Source: Monarcha castaneiventris obscurior (lineage: Eukaryota > Chordata > Aves > Passeriformes > Monarchidae). From it: a stretch of DNA of 64,000 bases. The DNA lies in assembly GCA_026261815.1 (NCBI GenBank), contig JAMPIT010000682.1:258001-322000 (forward strand), written 5' to 3'. Below, piece by piece: positions 49,201-62,265 of this stretch. The position numbers and the translations under genes are program-made. Under the pieces are notes generated by a model. That model worked only from the letters and a program-made list of their open reading frames with translations. It searched no databases and was not told the DNA's origin. Positions within the stretch are counted from its first letter, which is position 1. Each line of letters starts with the position of its first letter.

Positions 49201-50061
49201 CAGCTGGATTTCCTCCTCCTAACACAAGAATAAGGAACATCCAGGACATTTCTAGAAGTTTCTTCCAAATGTGCCTGTGTTTTTCTGGAAATTAAACCTA
49301 TCCTGGATTTCTGGAGCAGAGGATGCCCCTCTACCTCTGATCATCTCCACTTCACCTTCTGCTCATCTCAGCCTGGCCAAGGCATGGACCACGTGGGAAT
49401 GTTCTCTCGTATACTCAGTGCACCTCTGATACACCTCAGCTCTGGTCCAGATCCATAAAAATCCAATCTTTCCCCTGAAAGCTGAATTTACTGAAGCTTT
49501 CCAAAGTGGCTGCCCAACAATGTGCAAACCACACTGTCCAAGACAAAAAATGTGGAATGTGACCCTTGTTCATCCTAGTCTGAGAACCAGCTGGACAAAC
49601 ACCTACAAGCAAATATCACTGATCTCTAGGGAATTCAGACGAGAAATCTGACACCTACAAATAGGAGTTTTTCCTAAGACCCAGCTTATCTTGAGCCACT
49701 TCAGACAAATGCCAAGACAGATGTTTGAGATGCTTATCATCTTTCATAAACAGACTTAAGTATTACACGTGAAAATCACTAAAGATGTTTAAATATCTGC
49801 ATATGTGCACAAACTGTACTTTGTTCAGATGTTTAACTCAAAACTGATTCTTCAGTAACTGCTTCACATCAAAAGCTAAAGTGAATGAAGTCTGGATGCC
49901 ACTAAAGTACACTGAAAAGCATTTTGAATGCCAGCTCTATTAAATATGTCTGATAAATAATCAAATATACATTTCATTCATACCTAACCCTCTCCTATTT
50001 ACTGATGTACTTAAACCCCCATGAGGGTTGATGAGAAAATACTTTTTAAATTTCTCTTTTA

Positions 50062-50645
50062 GAACACAGAATGACAGAATATTTGGGGTTGGAAGGGGCC
50101 TCTGGAGCTCCCCCAGCCCAAGCCCTGCCCAGGCAGGGGCCCCTGGAGCAGCGGCACAGGAACGTGTCCAGCTGGGCTTGGGATGGCTCCAGACAGGGAC
50201 ACTCCAGGCCCTCCCTGGGCAGCTGCTCCAGGGCTCTGCCCCTCCATGGACACAAGTTCTTCCTGCTGCCGGCCTGGGACTGGTGCTGCTTTATTTGATG
50301 GCCACTGCTGCCCGTGCTGTCCCTGGCACCACGGAACAGAGCCCGGCCCCATCCTCTGGCAGCCCCTGGAGGTGTTTGTGTGGATTGCTGGGATCCCCCC
50401 TCAGCCTTCCCTTCTGCAGCCTGGCCAGGCCCAGCTCCCGCAGCCTCTGCTCATCCCAGAGATGCTCCAGAGCCCAAAGCCTCTCTGTGGCCTGGGCTGG
50501 GCCCTGTGCAGCAGCTCCTGGTCTCTGCTGTCCTGAGGAGCCCAGCAGTGGCCCCAGCAGTGCAGAGGTGCCTCAGCTGGGCAGGGCAGAGGGGCAGGAT
50601 CCCCTCCCTGACCTGCTGCCCACTCTCTTCCCGATGCCCCCAGCA
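50062..50645 (-). mobile_element. CR1 LINE 3'-end copy, fairly young
   Basis: Begins on the + strand with CACAGAATGACAGAATATTT, the reverse of the CR1 terminus, then TTGGAAGGGGCCTCTGGAG, a GC-rich body with CAGCTGCTCCAGGGCTCTGC, and the standard upstream part to about 50645. Low visible divergence and high GC set it apart from the flanking AT-rich DNA. The 305-codon + strand frame at 50028-50945 runs antisense through it and is not a gene. Confidence 0.93.
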
Positions 50646-51317
50646 TCTTTATTCCACTTTTTTACCAGAGTGGGAATTTTTGTCTGGATGCCTGAACCAG
50701 GATGTGCTGAACAAACCTCACCTCTACCAGGAATTAGCTCCTTGCAGTTGCAAATTCCTCCCTTCCGTGCTTATCTCAAGTTCTCGCTGTGGTGGCTGAA
50801 CTCACAGCAAGTTCCTCGTGTGCCCTGGACAGTGCAAGTCAAAACATGCAGTGAGAGGGTTAAAATTGTTCATTCTGAAGAACGTCTTTCCCCCTACTTG
50901 TTTGTGAAAGAACATCTGTTCTTAAAAAATAAAAAAAAAAAGTGAATATAATTGCGATAGACACCACTAAACGTATTTCAAAAATATTTATTATACCCTG
51001 GATTACTTCTAATGACTTGCACTCACATATGGGTGAATTTCTATATGGAAAAGTCTAAACAATGACTGGACAAAGAAACATTTGCTGTCAATTCATATAT
51101 ATTTATTTATATATTTATGCATATTTTTTTATTTATAAATATAATAAACCTCATGTCAGTAATCCATGAGAGCATCCTGTTTATATCAAACCCCTTTCCT
51201 ATTTTTGCTGGCCTTGCCTTTATTGACTGAAAGTTATATAAATATTTCCTTTGGATCTCTCCTCCCTGAACCCCAAACTTCCTGGATGACCTGCAGCAGA
51301 GAAAAATGTGGGGTATT
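50646..51317. other. Unassigned sequence; AT-rich toward its end
   Basis: Unique DNA, with an A-rich run at 50925-50941 and ATTTATTTATAT low complexity at 51100-51145. Confidence 0.5.
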
Positions 51318-51343
51318 TTATATATTTTTATATATATAATTTT

Positions 51344-51374
<31 letters not shown>

Positions 51375-51420
51375 ATGCATAATAAATATGCGTAGATATA
51401 TATAATACATATATCTATGT
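51318..51420. repeat. Compound (TA)n/(TG)n microsatellite
   Basis: TATATATTTTTA-type repeats lead into a (TG)10 run at about 51355-51374, then more TA-rich sequence. It also explains the repetitive residues of the minus-strand frame crossing it. Confidence 0.95.
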
Positions 51421-54400
51421 ATATCAAGGACAATATGTAACACTTCAATAGAAATGTGGAAGAAATGCAACACTATTAACACAGTAGAATTTAAATATGA
51501 GTCGAGTTTTATTTATATTGTGATTCAAAATATCATTTAAATTATATTCTGTGCAGAGGTAAGGACCTTATCTATTTAAAGCCAATTAAAAATTTAAGTC
51601 ACACCACAAAGTTCCTTCTGAAATTAGAAAACAACCTCTGACTCATGTCACTATAAAATCTAAAGCTCATCCAGAAGAAAACGCAAAAATCCTTTGCACT
51701 TTTCCTAACTCAAAAAATTAATTAGGAGTTTTTTTTGTCATGACAGTGATAATGGTAGATGATTTAATAATTTGATTAAACTCTAGTAATTTCACAGAAA
51801 ATATAAAAAATAAATGTCTTATCAAACATATCCTAAATACTAAACCATGGGACATCCTTAAGATTCATGTCAGGGAAGAGCCACAAGCTCTCAAGTGCCT
51901 CTCCATGCTGCAATCAAAAGGTGTGACTTCCAGCAGCATGCACAAAACAACTTTCCTTGCTCATCTTTGGTTATGATGAAACAGCCCAGAGTGAGCAGCA
52001 TAATTTGTGCAAGAGAAACAAGATTGTCAGGAGCCGGAACCAAATCTGGAGAAAATGCTGGTTGTGAGGGGAAAAGCGGCAGCCACGCAAATTATATTCC
52101 TGAGTGAGGACAATCCCCCAAAGGGCTGTAGAGGGTCCATCCCAACTGGAGAGGTGCTGCAACACCAGGTTGGGTCCAGGGTCTTTGTGTCAACAGCCTC
52201 AGGAAACAAATGTGGGGAAACATTGCGTTTTGTAAGCCAATTTTTCCATCACAGACCATCGCCCTTAATCTCTTAACCAGAATTCAAAGAGACAAGTAGG
52301 ACTTTTCCATATGTGCATCATTAAATGGTATAAATGAACCCCCTCAGTACAGGGATTTGGGGATTAAGTGAATTTCATATTATATACCCAAACTGTGACA
52401 ATCAGTCAAAATAAAATGTTGTGTATAATTCTTACTTCAGAAAAGCGCAAATTTATTGTCAAGGAAATTCTTAGCACAGGAAGTTTTTCTATTTATTCAT
52501 GTCATGTAAACTTCTGCTTCTAATTTCTTTTTTCTCTTTCTCACCGATTAAAAATATGTTTTCATATACAATAAATATATACCCAAGTACAATGTGGGAT
52601 GTTCATTACACATTACAAGAATTGTGTTGTTGAACCACACATTTTTAAAATTTTCTCTCAAGATTTATACTGTTGTCATGCTCTGAAACTTACATTGAAA
52701 TACAGTTTTATATGGGCTCCTATAATTTATTTGCTAGCACAATCTGATGTCCACAACACATAGTTTTGTGATACTTATACATATAGGTAGATATGTAGAA
52801 ATGTAAATATGTAGAAATCTATTATATATTGTTTATTTAAAATTAATATTACTTTATTATTTTTAATTAATATTTATTTTTAAATAATATTGTATATAAG
52901 GTTGTAACTTTATGTTAATGGTAACAGAAGGAGTATTAAAAGCAATTAATAAGTATTAAAAATAATTTAAAAATTAGTCAGTTTGAAAGCTCTGCTTGCC
53001 TCAGTTGTTATTAGTTTTAACATTTTTTTTTGATCTATACGTTCTGTTTACTTTGGAAAAAGAACACTCTTGAAACCTTTTGGCACTTTAGAAACAGGAG
53101 GACTTTCATTGCTGTCTGCTTTTGTCCTTGTGTGTCATTTTTTTCCCGTTTTGATGGAAACTGGAATGGACTCCCTGATTATTTATGACCCTGTGATGGG
53201 GCCTCCTGCTAGCACTGCATTTACCCTTCAGCACTTAATCAGGATGGACATATTTAAAACATCAAGTCTGAATCTTGGCCTTCCTGTAGTCAAAAGACAT
53301 TTTTCCATGGATTTAATCAAGTCCATGGCTCCATCATCTGGGGCAGGTTCTTCAGAAAATATTTTTTTTTGTCACTTTGAGCAGCTGGTTGCTACCAAGT
53401 GTTTTTGATTCAAGAGGGTTACAAAGGACAACAACTCTCCAAAGAAGGGCCAGGATGACCTTTGTGTTGATTTCCAGCTAGGCCTTTATGCCTCTTTGCA
53501 GCTTTTTGAGATTGGGTTTATTTTAGATCATTTTCTCTCAACCTGCAAAAGTATTATCCTTAATAGATTGAAAATAATCACTTCCATGTTGCTCTGCTAT
53601 GCCCAGTCTTTTCCTTGGATTGTCATACGGAGACTGGCTCTTCCTTGCCTCTTTTATTGTGTTCTTGTAATCCCACCTCCACAGAACTACAGGTTTTTAC
53701 ACAAATTACAGAAAGATGAGCAATTGAGAAATGTTATTTTTTATAAATTCATTGCAAAGTATAACTGCTACAGACATTGACAAATGTCTTCTGGTTTTAT
53801 TAACATTCTAAATCGTAGATATATGAAAATAAGCACACACTGACAGAAAGAAGGAAAAAAAGTTGGAATGTCCTCTATATCAATTTTTGAATTTTTTCAA
53901 TCTAGTTTAAATTTTACCTCAGATCTTTGGTTTAGACCAAAGAAAGAGGTCTCTAAATCCTGGACTAGATCTTAAACTAGATAGACTCATTTTACTCTTT
54001 CTATTCTGGGTGTATCAATAGGACTTTATAGATACAACACTAAAAGAAACATCTGGAATTTTAAAAAATAACGAATTTATCAGTTAACAAAGACCAAATC
54101 ACAGTTCATTTCAAATTACTGCTCTATTAACTGGGTGAGGGTTTTTCTCTATATTTTTCCCTGTACAGAATTTCACATATAAGATTTATTTTCACTTAGA
54201 TTTAATTTTACTTCACATTAGACTGCATAACCAACCAGTGTATTTATAATATTTATTGTCAGCTCTGCTATGAAAAGTTGGTGTCCTCTTTAAATCTCCT
54301 AATGGAAAATTCAGGTCTCCTCTGTGATGACTAAATCAATATAGATCTGGATTTTAGGAAGCTGATGTCTAGAAAAATCACAATGTGATAAGAGGTGACA

Positions 54401-55774
54401 TAACACATAAAAAAATGTGGGTGTAAGGATAATACCCCATAATTTGTAGTTCCTTTACAAAAAGAACAGCACAAACCTGATGGCAAGGCCTGTTGATCAG
54501 CATAATTAACAGAAATTTTTGGCCAGCTTCATATAAGCTGGTGTTTCACTGCTTGTAATATGACATAAATTAAATTTTAATTTATCCTGTGCAGCTCTGT
54601 TTTTAAAAGCAGAGATGTCAGGCTACACGGGTCATTGGCATCATGTGATTCTGTGTGTTTAAAGCAGGCTGTTATAAATACCTCCTGATACCAAAATATA
54701 TGCAGGTGGATATAGATGTGTATACTCCAAGACAACAGCAACCACATTTTTCGTGCACTAAGATTCCATGCAGCAGTGTTTGACCTACTTTGGCCCAAAG
54801 GTAGAAAGAGTAAGGAAAATATATAAAGGGTTATTAATGCTCTGTGTCAGAGGAAATAAAAACTGTGCCAATCTTAGCCTGTCCAGCACAGAACATGAAC
54901 AGTACAGAACATTTTCCATACAGCAAATATGCCTCTTGTAGTTCAGGGCAATAACTCAGCCAGGGGCCTGGAGGAGGGATTTATGAGCACAGGAAAAAAA
55001 AAACTTGCAGATGCTGTAGCCAATTTACGAAGACCAAAATCTGTGTTATGTGAGGGATTGCCCCCAGATTCTGCACTACTCTAGGTGTAGGTGTCTGTCT
55101 GCCAGCAACTGAAGAGGCTGATCACTAATTAATCAAAGGAGATGAAAGATTAAAGATCTCTGCAGACCTTCATACTGTTTGTTTGGTGACCAAGAACAAA
55201 CACAGGTTTGCTTAAGCAAGAAAGATTAGGTTGCCTACCATGAAATTATCATCCTTTCTGAGCAGAGGACCAAGAGGAATCTATTTTTATATTTGTGCTA
55301 AATTCTTCAAGGGTGGAAGTATCCTGAAACCTCATTAAAGTAAAGCCCTTAAAATAAGCATCATCATCAGATTTACAGTGAAATAAAATTTTACAATTAT
55401 TTGCATAAGTAAAATTTTATTTACAATATTTTTAGCATTTCATATTCAGAACTTTCCCTGGAACTATTATTAACATCTTCTGCCTGGAGCTTTTTCACTA
55501 ATATCTTAGTGTAGTACTTCCTTTTAAATTCTGACTAGACAGCTATTAACTGAATGGAAGCAAAAGAGCTACACATAATATTACCTCTCAGCACATAATA
55601 TTTTCATCATAAGTCAGTCAGTTAATTCAGGGGACTCAGCAAGGAGCCTCTGTATGATTACTGTCCCTGGTCTCTAATTTTGGTCACTGTGCTTTCAAGC
55701 TACCACACAGAGGACTGCCTCTGAGCTCTCAGGTCCTCAGGATAGATGTTCACACAAAGTTTTTGGTTGATTGT
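51421..55774. other. Unassigned sequence, about 4.4 kb
   Basis: Unique AT-rich DNA with an extremely AT-rich stretch at about 52790-52980. The frame at 53070-53408 (112 codons, +) has no domain or splice evidence. Confidence 0.5.
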
Positions 55775-55930
55775 TGTCAGACAAGAAGGTTGTGGAGTAT
55801 CATCCTTGGAGATGTTAAAAATCTGTCTGGACAAGGTCCTGAGTAACTGCACCTGGGTGTCTCTGCTTGTAGCAGTGACCTCCAGAAGTCCCTTTCACCC
55901 TCAACTGTTCTGTGATTCTGTGACATTCCT
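55775..55930 (+). mobile_element. CR1 LINE 3'-end fragment
   Basis: GTATCATCCTTGGAGATGTT, AAAATCTGTCTGGACAAGG and CCTCAACTGTTCTGTGATTC are the last ~150 bp of a CR1, ending in TTCTGTGATTCTGTGAC. Confidence 0.88.
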
Positions 55931-58900
55931 TGTGACATCAGGGAGAGCTCGGATGAAGGGCATACTGTGACATTTTTTGTGTCCTTAAAGAAAACCTTAA
56001 CGTTTTCCTTGAAGGTTTTTAAATACAGAGTCTTGACAGAACAGTAGATTTCTGTACAGAGGCAAGTTCCTTATTGCAGTTTAGTTTCAATAATTTTATC
56101 TCTGCCTATGTATTCTCCATGACTGAATTACAAATGAGTGTATTAAAATATACTCGTAGTTATCAGTGTAACCAGAGCCTGAATAAACCACATTATACAT
56201 GCTGAATTTATGGGAGGAAAAAGCAAAAAAGTATCCTTCCTGTTTCATATTCTTCTTAGGGCCTAATCATAACCCACCTCACTGAATTCAAAATAGCTCT
56301 TCCTGAAAGAAAATCTTAAAACTGTTTCTGAAAATAACCTGGAAAAAAGGAATCTTCTATCTGACTACTAATGCATGCTCTGAAGAGACACATCACCACA
56401 TTAGATCTCACCATTCCCTTTCTAATCCCTAAATGCATGGCTTTCTCCATATTATTCCACTAGCAGCCAAGAAAAATAAAAAGTTTTTAAAGATTTAGCA
56501 AATTTATGAACTGTACAAGAAGTAACCATCAACTTTTGTTTAAGTTATTTATTATGACATTATTTAGTATTCTATTGTGTTGTATTTCCTTCCTGTTTTC
56601 CTCTCTATCTTTCTTTAGCTGGACTGAACTACTCCCATTGACTTTAAATGAGTCAGTTCTGAGGGCCAGAATAATCACAGGAATTGAAATAGAACAAAAG
56701 ATAACTCTGTGTTAGGAGACATAAGGAACTGTGAATCAAAGAGTGCTCACAAGTAAAGTTAAAACCAGAGAAACAGAGACAGTCACTACAATGAGACAGC
56801 CCACTGAAGAACAGCTAACCTTATTTTTCTGTTTCCTTGCTCCAGCAATAGCTTATGGTAATGAGGATGCCAGCACAAGGGTGAAGGTTGCACAGTTCAG
56901 CCAGAAAACTTCCTTCATTACTAGAGAGTTCAGCTCTACAGGACCCTGGAAATATGAATCAGGGTACACAGAACTTGGTCAACTTAAACAAGCTAGCCAG
57001 CAAAGTCAAGCACGGGAAAAATGCAGAAAAAAAATCAAACTTTAACTAAAAATATTAAATATCAGCTTTAAGTGGAAAAATCACTTCTTCAATTGCTTCA
57101 GGTGATGGAGGAGATGTAGAGTTCTGGCTGGGTCTTTCGTACTCTCCGTGGCTCTGTGAAAAGTCTCTTCATCTCACCTTAATGGCAGACATCTATAACA
57201 CAGACATTTAGACCTGAGCTAGTTATCTGGATGTCTTTTACAATCGTCTGAGAAAAACAATCACAATTTATTTAACCTGTTTTCAAACACCTATTTTAGG
57301 ATAAAATCAATTGCCCTCTTCAAGTGCTCTCCGTTGGCTGCAGCACGTACATATGTTACTGGACACATGCTAATATAGTTATCAAAGCACGAACTGATAA
57401 ATCCCACCTTGCCACCCCTGCTTTCTCTCAGCCTTTTTCCACATTTATCCATCTGAGCTCTAAGATTTCTGCTAGTATTCTATTATGAATAATGTCAACT
57501 TCTAAATTAACGTGATGGATCCAATCAACAGACTACCACGACAGCATCTTTGAACTACCAAGACCTTATACTTTTAAAAGATCAGCACTGTTAATGTATT
57601 TGGAAATGCTTTCCTGACCTCAGGGTCAGGGTAATTATGAGGTCTATGCCATAAACCACTAAGCAGCTTTGCATCTTGGATTGTTGCATGGAGGGACACA
57701 CTTGGTGCCTGGTGCTGTTTGTGCACAAAGAATGCTTGCACAAAGACTTCCCAGTCATCGCTGGCACCATCCAGCACTAAACCTTCCTACAGCTCTTGCA
57801 ACAGAGTTTTGGTCCCTCAGACCACTCTTTTCTAAAAAACCTAACAACCAGACTCTGTTATTTTTACATGACGTAATCTCATTTTTTGTGTTTGGAAAAT
57901 ATAACCAGGAAAACTCTAGCCTAAATTTTGCCCAGTAAAATTCCCTAAAAACAGCAACTTTGTACCTCTGGCTCAGAGATCTGACTTTGTCTAGAGCAAC
58001 ACTGTTCAGAAGGTGGGGAAACGTCACTATGAAAACAATTTGGAAAACCAAAACCACAGAAACTCTTCCCATTTGCAGTTTTAATTTCAGCGCTTTCTTT
58101 TATTACTTACCTTCTCCGGCTGCAGGGTGTGAATCAATAGAAACTATTTTGGCTTCAGAGAAACTTCCCTTTACAACCGAAAAAAAAAGAAAATAACTTG
58201 TGAGGTTTGCTCAGGCTGCGGTGACATGAAAGCAAGACACTGTTTTTATTAGATCCAGGTAAAATCAGAAAAGTAAAATTATTTCCATTTGCCTCAAGGG
58301 AGTGTTTACAATAATGGCATTTTGCAGTTCTGCAAGAACACTGGGTTTGTACACTATGGCAATGTAAATCACCTTGAGAGTTAGATTTTGGTCTTAAAAC
58401 ACATTTTATCATCTTCTCAGTAACACGATTGCATCCAGACCTTTGTTACTACTGGAGAAGTGTGACCAAAGTGTTTTCTTAAGGTCTGCAGTTGTGAAAA
58501 TATCCTGTCATTAGCATTGCACAACACAATGGAAAGACCACCTTGCCTTCCAGCTTGAGTAGCCCATCCTCAGAGCTCAGTCATATTTATGTTTTGCAGA
58601 AATTTGTACTGGAGTAGTACAACACCAAAGGTAGTCCTTGTGGTGCCTTCTGTGTGTTTTTTTCCACTTCCCTCCCCTCCCTGTTTATGAAAAAAATTTC
58701 ACACTTATCTCTTTGAAATGACTTTATATTGGAAATAAATAGAGCCTAAATTCTGCCCTCAGATGAGCATGAAGTTTTTGCTGATAGAAATAATAAATTT
58801 GACTCACATCCTCTTAATACCTCTGCAGCTCTGCAGAGAGTGCTCAGGAAAAGCAGATGCTATCTGCTTTGCAGAAGTGGTTCTGCCAGGCATAGTGACA

Positions 58901-61039
58901 TTTACTTGTCAAGATGAAAATAATGAAAAATTAATCCTGTTGCTATTACTGGAAAAAGGATAAAACCTCTTAAACAGATGCATCCTATTAAAAAAAAAAA
59001 AAAAAAAACCACACAACCCTAATCTTTAAAAAAAAAATTGCACTTGTGTTTTGGCAGAAGATAACTCTTCAGGTACCTGGAAATATCAGGACATGGTGTT
59101 TTCCTCCCTGTTTGTATCTTCTCCCTTACTGTGAATGTTCTATGAAAAGAGATCTTCATCTGCCCTTTTTAGATGCTAAAGAACAGATGAACTTGAATGA
59201 TTAGGTGGGAAAGAGGAGTATGTGGAGACATTAAGGATAAAGAGATTTAAAGATGGTTTGAATAAGAAAAAAGTAAGTCCCCATGTATTTAGAAAGGAAT
59301 TTTTAAGCATGATAGACAACCTAAAAAGAAAGAGGAAAAAAAAGTCTGTTCAAAAAAAATTAAAAATAGATGTATTATGATTGTATTTGGAGGCTAAATG
59401 AATTATAATTAACAAAATGCCCTAACATTTCCAACAAATATTGACAAATTCTCTTTCAGTAAAATGGCGAATAAAAGTTTTCAGTCAAATCAGAAAACTT
59501 AGGTTGACTTGTAATGATGACTGTAATACTTTCTGCTAATGATGAGGAACTTGAGAAACACAGAAGTTAAATGTGGTGCTGTACAATTCAGTGTCAAAAC
59601 AGCAGACAGAAAAAAAGAAAAAACCCAAGTGTAAATATATAACCTGAATTTCTGTCTAGATTTCCTTCCTGAAAGAGTCCTTGACCTGTCTATAAGGATG
59701 GCAAAGTTTATCTATTTTATTTACTCCTGCCATTGTGTAAAGTCTCAGAGACTACAAATACAACTTTTTTAACTGCCTTATAGAAGAGAACTGGAAAATA
59801 TTGAAAGAGTTTCTGGGTTTCTTTATTCTGTTTTGATTGGGGGAATTTTTTTTCTGTTTAAAACTGGACCTTTACCTTAAGAAGACCTTAGAATACAGAG
59901 AGTTCTATTTACAGGCATAAATGAACATTAGCAAATTAATTTTCATTTTACTTACGACAAGAAAGGTCTTTACCAGAAAAGAGAGGAAGATGAAATAATA
60001 CCATCAAAGAGTATTTGATCTCCTTCTGATTTATTTTTCTGAGGAGTTTTCTTGAAAGTTAACAGCTGGAGCCCTTTAGAGAGACTTGACACTTGTGCAG
60101 CTACGCACATTTTTGTAAGAAATTCTGAAGCAGGCTATTCTGTTGTCAATTATAAATTGAATATAAATATACACACTGCAGCAGGACAGCCCCAGCTAAG
60201 AGGGAGGAAGGGAATATGACAAACTTACAGGCCATGCCAACCTTTGGGCCTTCCAAAGCAGTCCTACCACAACTATTGCTGACAGCAGAAAATTATCATT
60301 GTATCCACTATTAAAGCTATCTTAAATTTCACATTAGCCACAGCAAGACCAAGGACTTAATTTGTTGCTTTTTGAAGGAGGAATGCTTGAGGTGAGAGCA
60401 GAAGACAGGTGAAGTTCACTGAGGAAAGTATCATTACCTAAGCATCAGCTTTAGGGCCATGTTTTGTGACTAAATGGAAAATACACCAACCCTTATCTTA
60501 TGTTTATTTTAATAAAGTGTCATACAGACAAAGCACACAGGGAGAAATATCAATATTTATTTAAGAACATTCCCACCCACCTGTATCCCTCACAAAGCAC
60601 CCCACTGCAGTGCTGGCACGTAAATTTCAGAGTAAACATCTGCCCACAATAGCCTGCAAATGGTGATGACAAAATACTCAATCTGCTCTGAAGGCAGGGG
60701 GTTAGCACAATGGCATCTGGTCTTATATCTATTCCCACTGTCAGCATGCAGAATGCAAAGAAACCAGAAGACTGGAAAAAAAAAAATCTGGTGTGTTTAG
60801 TACAAATGACAAATACTATAAGGAAACAATATCACCTAATTTATTATCATGCTGGGATCTGTTGCCTTTGTGTTTATAAATGAATTTAGTTTATTAGTGA
60901 AAACAGATTGCCTGGCTGTTTTGAGAAAGAAATAAACAGACGCTGAACTGTTATAAGTAATAGGAAGAAATTCCTAAGAAATAGCTTGTCTCAGCTCAAT
61001 GACTCATCTTAACATTTTTATTTATGATGACTACATCAG
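55931..61039. other. Unassigned sequence, about 5.1 kb
   Basis: Unique AT-rich DNA with an A-run at 58990-59008. The frames at 56731-57045 (+, 104 codons) and 57755-58072 (-, 105 codons) are unrecognised and lack supporting signals. Confidence 0.5.
58990..59008. repeat. Poly(A) tract, about 19 bp
   Basis: Homopolymer A followed by CCACACAACCC and, about 20 bp on, a second A-run. Confidence 0.9.
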
Positions 61040-61195
61040 TGAACAAGGGAAGGGCTGCAGATGTCATTTATATGGATTTCTGTCCCCCATAACATCCTTT
61101 GCTCTAAATTGGAGAGCTATGGGTTTGATGAGTGGATATTTATATGGATAAGAAAGTGGTTGGATAGTCCCTTCCAGAGGGCTGTGGTCAGTGGG
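61040..61195 (+). mobile_element. CR1 LINE internal (RT) fragment
   Basis: [10 protein letters not shown] at about 61079-61108 is the CR1 reverse-transcriptase motif also seen near 14350. It is followed by [13 protein letters not shown] sequence and AAGAAAGTGGTTGGATAGTC, which parallels 14385-14430. Truncated on both sides with no 3' terminus. Confidence 0.75.
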
Positions 61196-62179
61196 TAAGA
61201 GTACTGATGGATAAGCTCCACAGTCTTAATAAATACTTTTTATAAAAAGAAATAGGAAAAAAATAAAGATTTTTCTTCAGTAATAACAGGAGGGAACTAC
61301 AAGAAGGAGCTTTTTCACTTAAAAATTGAGGGCCATTGTACTCTACTAGAAAGCTGATGTGCTGTTCAAAGAAAAGTTCTCTGAACAGTTGGACCGTGCT
61401 TTGATGCAATATTTTTTGTTAACTTTTTCTTGTGAAGTATCACATCATAACATCCAGACATGAGGAAAAACAGAGAAAAAAAAAAAAGTAAAAAAAGAAA
61501 TGTTAAAGAAAAAAAAAGTTACCTGCTAAATAAAGGAAAACAAAAAATTAAATTTATATTTTATTATATTTTCCAAGGTAACTATTTTTTTTTTCTAACC
61601 AATACATCATTTCTATACATAAACATGCAGTTGGTATGTACTGCAAGATTCCTTTAATAAACAACCCCATTTCTTCAATAAGGAGAGAGGAACCTGAAGA
61701 GGCATGAAACAGTTGTAGCAGTTTCACAGGAGCTATTATTAAGAGTTATAAAAATTTTGTCATGAAGTGATGTTACTGTGCAAAAGATAAATACCACAAG
61801 AAGTCTTATTCTCATTTAAGAGAGCTCACAGCTAACTTCCACAGGAAAAAAGAAACAAAACACCACTTAAAACCCAAGAGTATTTGATGGATCAGGAATG
61901 TGTGGGGAGTTTTTTTTCTCTGCATTTCTTCTCTGTAGGTATTTTTACCAGTAAGTTAAACTACAAAAATAAATCTCAACCTGAGCAGAATGAACCTCAC
62001 AGAACACAGAGTATTTCTCCTCGGTCAATCTTACACCTCCATAGCGAATGCTAAATATTTTAAGCAGAAATAAATGAATTTTGCCACATTTCCAAAGCCC
62101 TTCTTTTCCTTGGAGTCAGCAGAGCAGTTCAGTGTGCTGTACTTTCTGCTTCACTGACCCTCTGTGCCCCACGTTTCAG
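61196..62179. other. Unassigned sequence with A-rich patch
   Basis: Unique AT-rich DNA. The tract at 61470-61520 is A-rich low complexity (AAAAAAGTAAAAAAAGAAAT type). Confidence 0.5.
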
Positions 62180-62265
62180 GCCCCGCTTGAGGCATGGCTT
62201 AAATTTTTGATGAGGAGGAGTTTTGGTGCCTGGATCTCAACAGCTCCAGCTTTGGGGTTAAGGCA
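62180..62265 (+). other. Exon-like segment (weak)
   Basis: A pyrimidine-rich acceptor ending in ACGTTTCAG precedes 86 nt open in one frame (APLEAWLKFLMRRSFGAWIS...), followed by the donor GTAAGT. Splice strength is good, but the peptide is unrecognised and no partner exon is seen. Confidence 0.15.

Larger units (their letters stand above)
46259..50061. other. Unassigned sequence with a possible regulatory block
   Basis: Unique DNA. The stretch 47200-47800 is unusually free of simple repeats and dense in TAATTA/CTAATTAT-type and E-box-type words, so it is a candidate conserved non-coding element. No gene was seen. Confidence 0.45.

Noticed and set aside
50028..50945. 305-codon + strand open frame
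   Set aside because: It is antisense read-through of a minus-strand CR1 copy plus flanking sequence.
51107..51448. 113-codon minus-strand frame rich in Y, I, H and T
   Set aside because: It is the translation of a (TA)n/(TG)n microsatellite.
53070..53408. 112-codon frame with a hydrophobic N-terminal half
   Set aside because: The start is not signal-peptide-like enough, there are no flanking gene signals, and no family is recognised.
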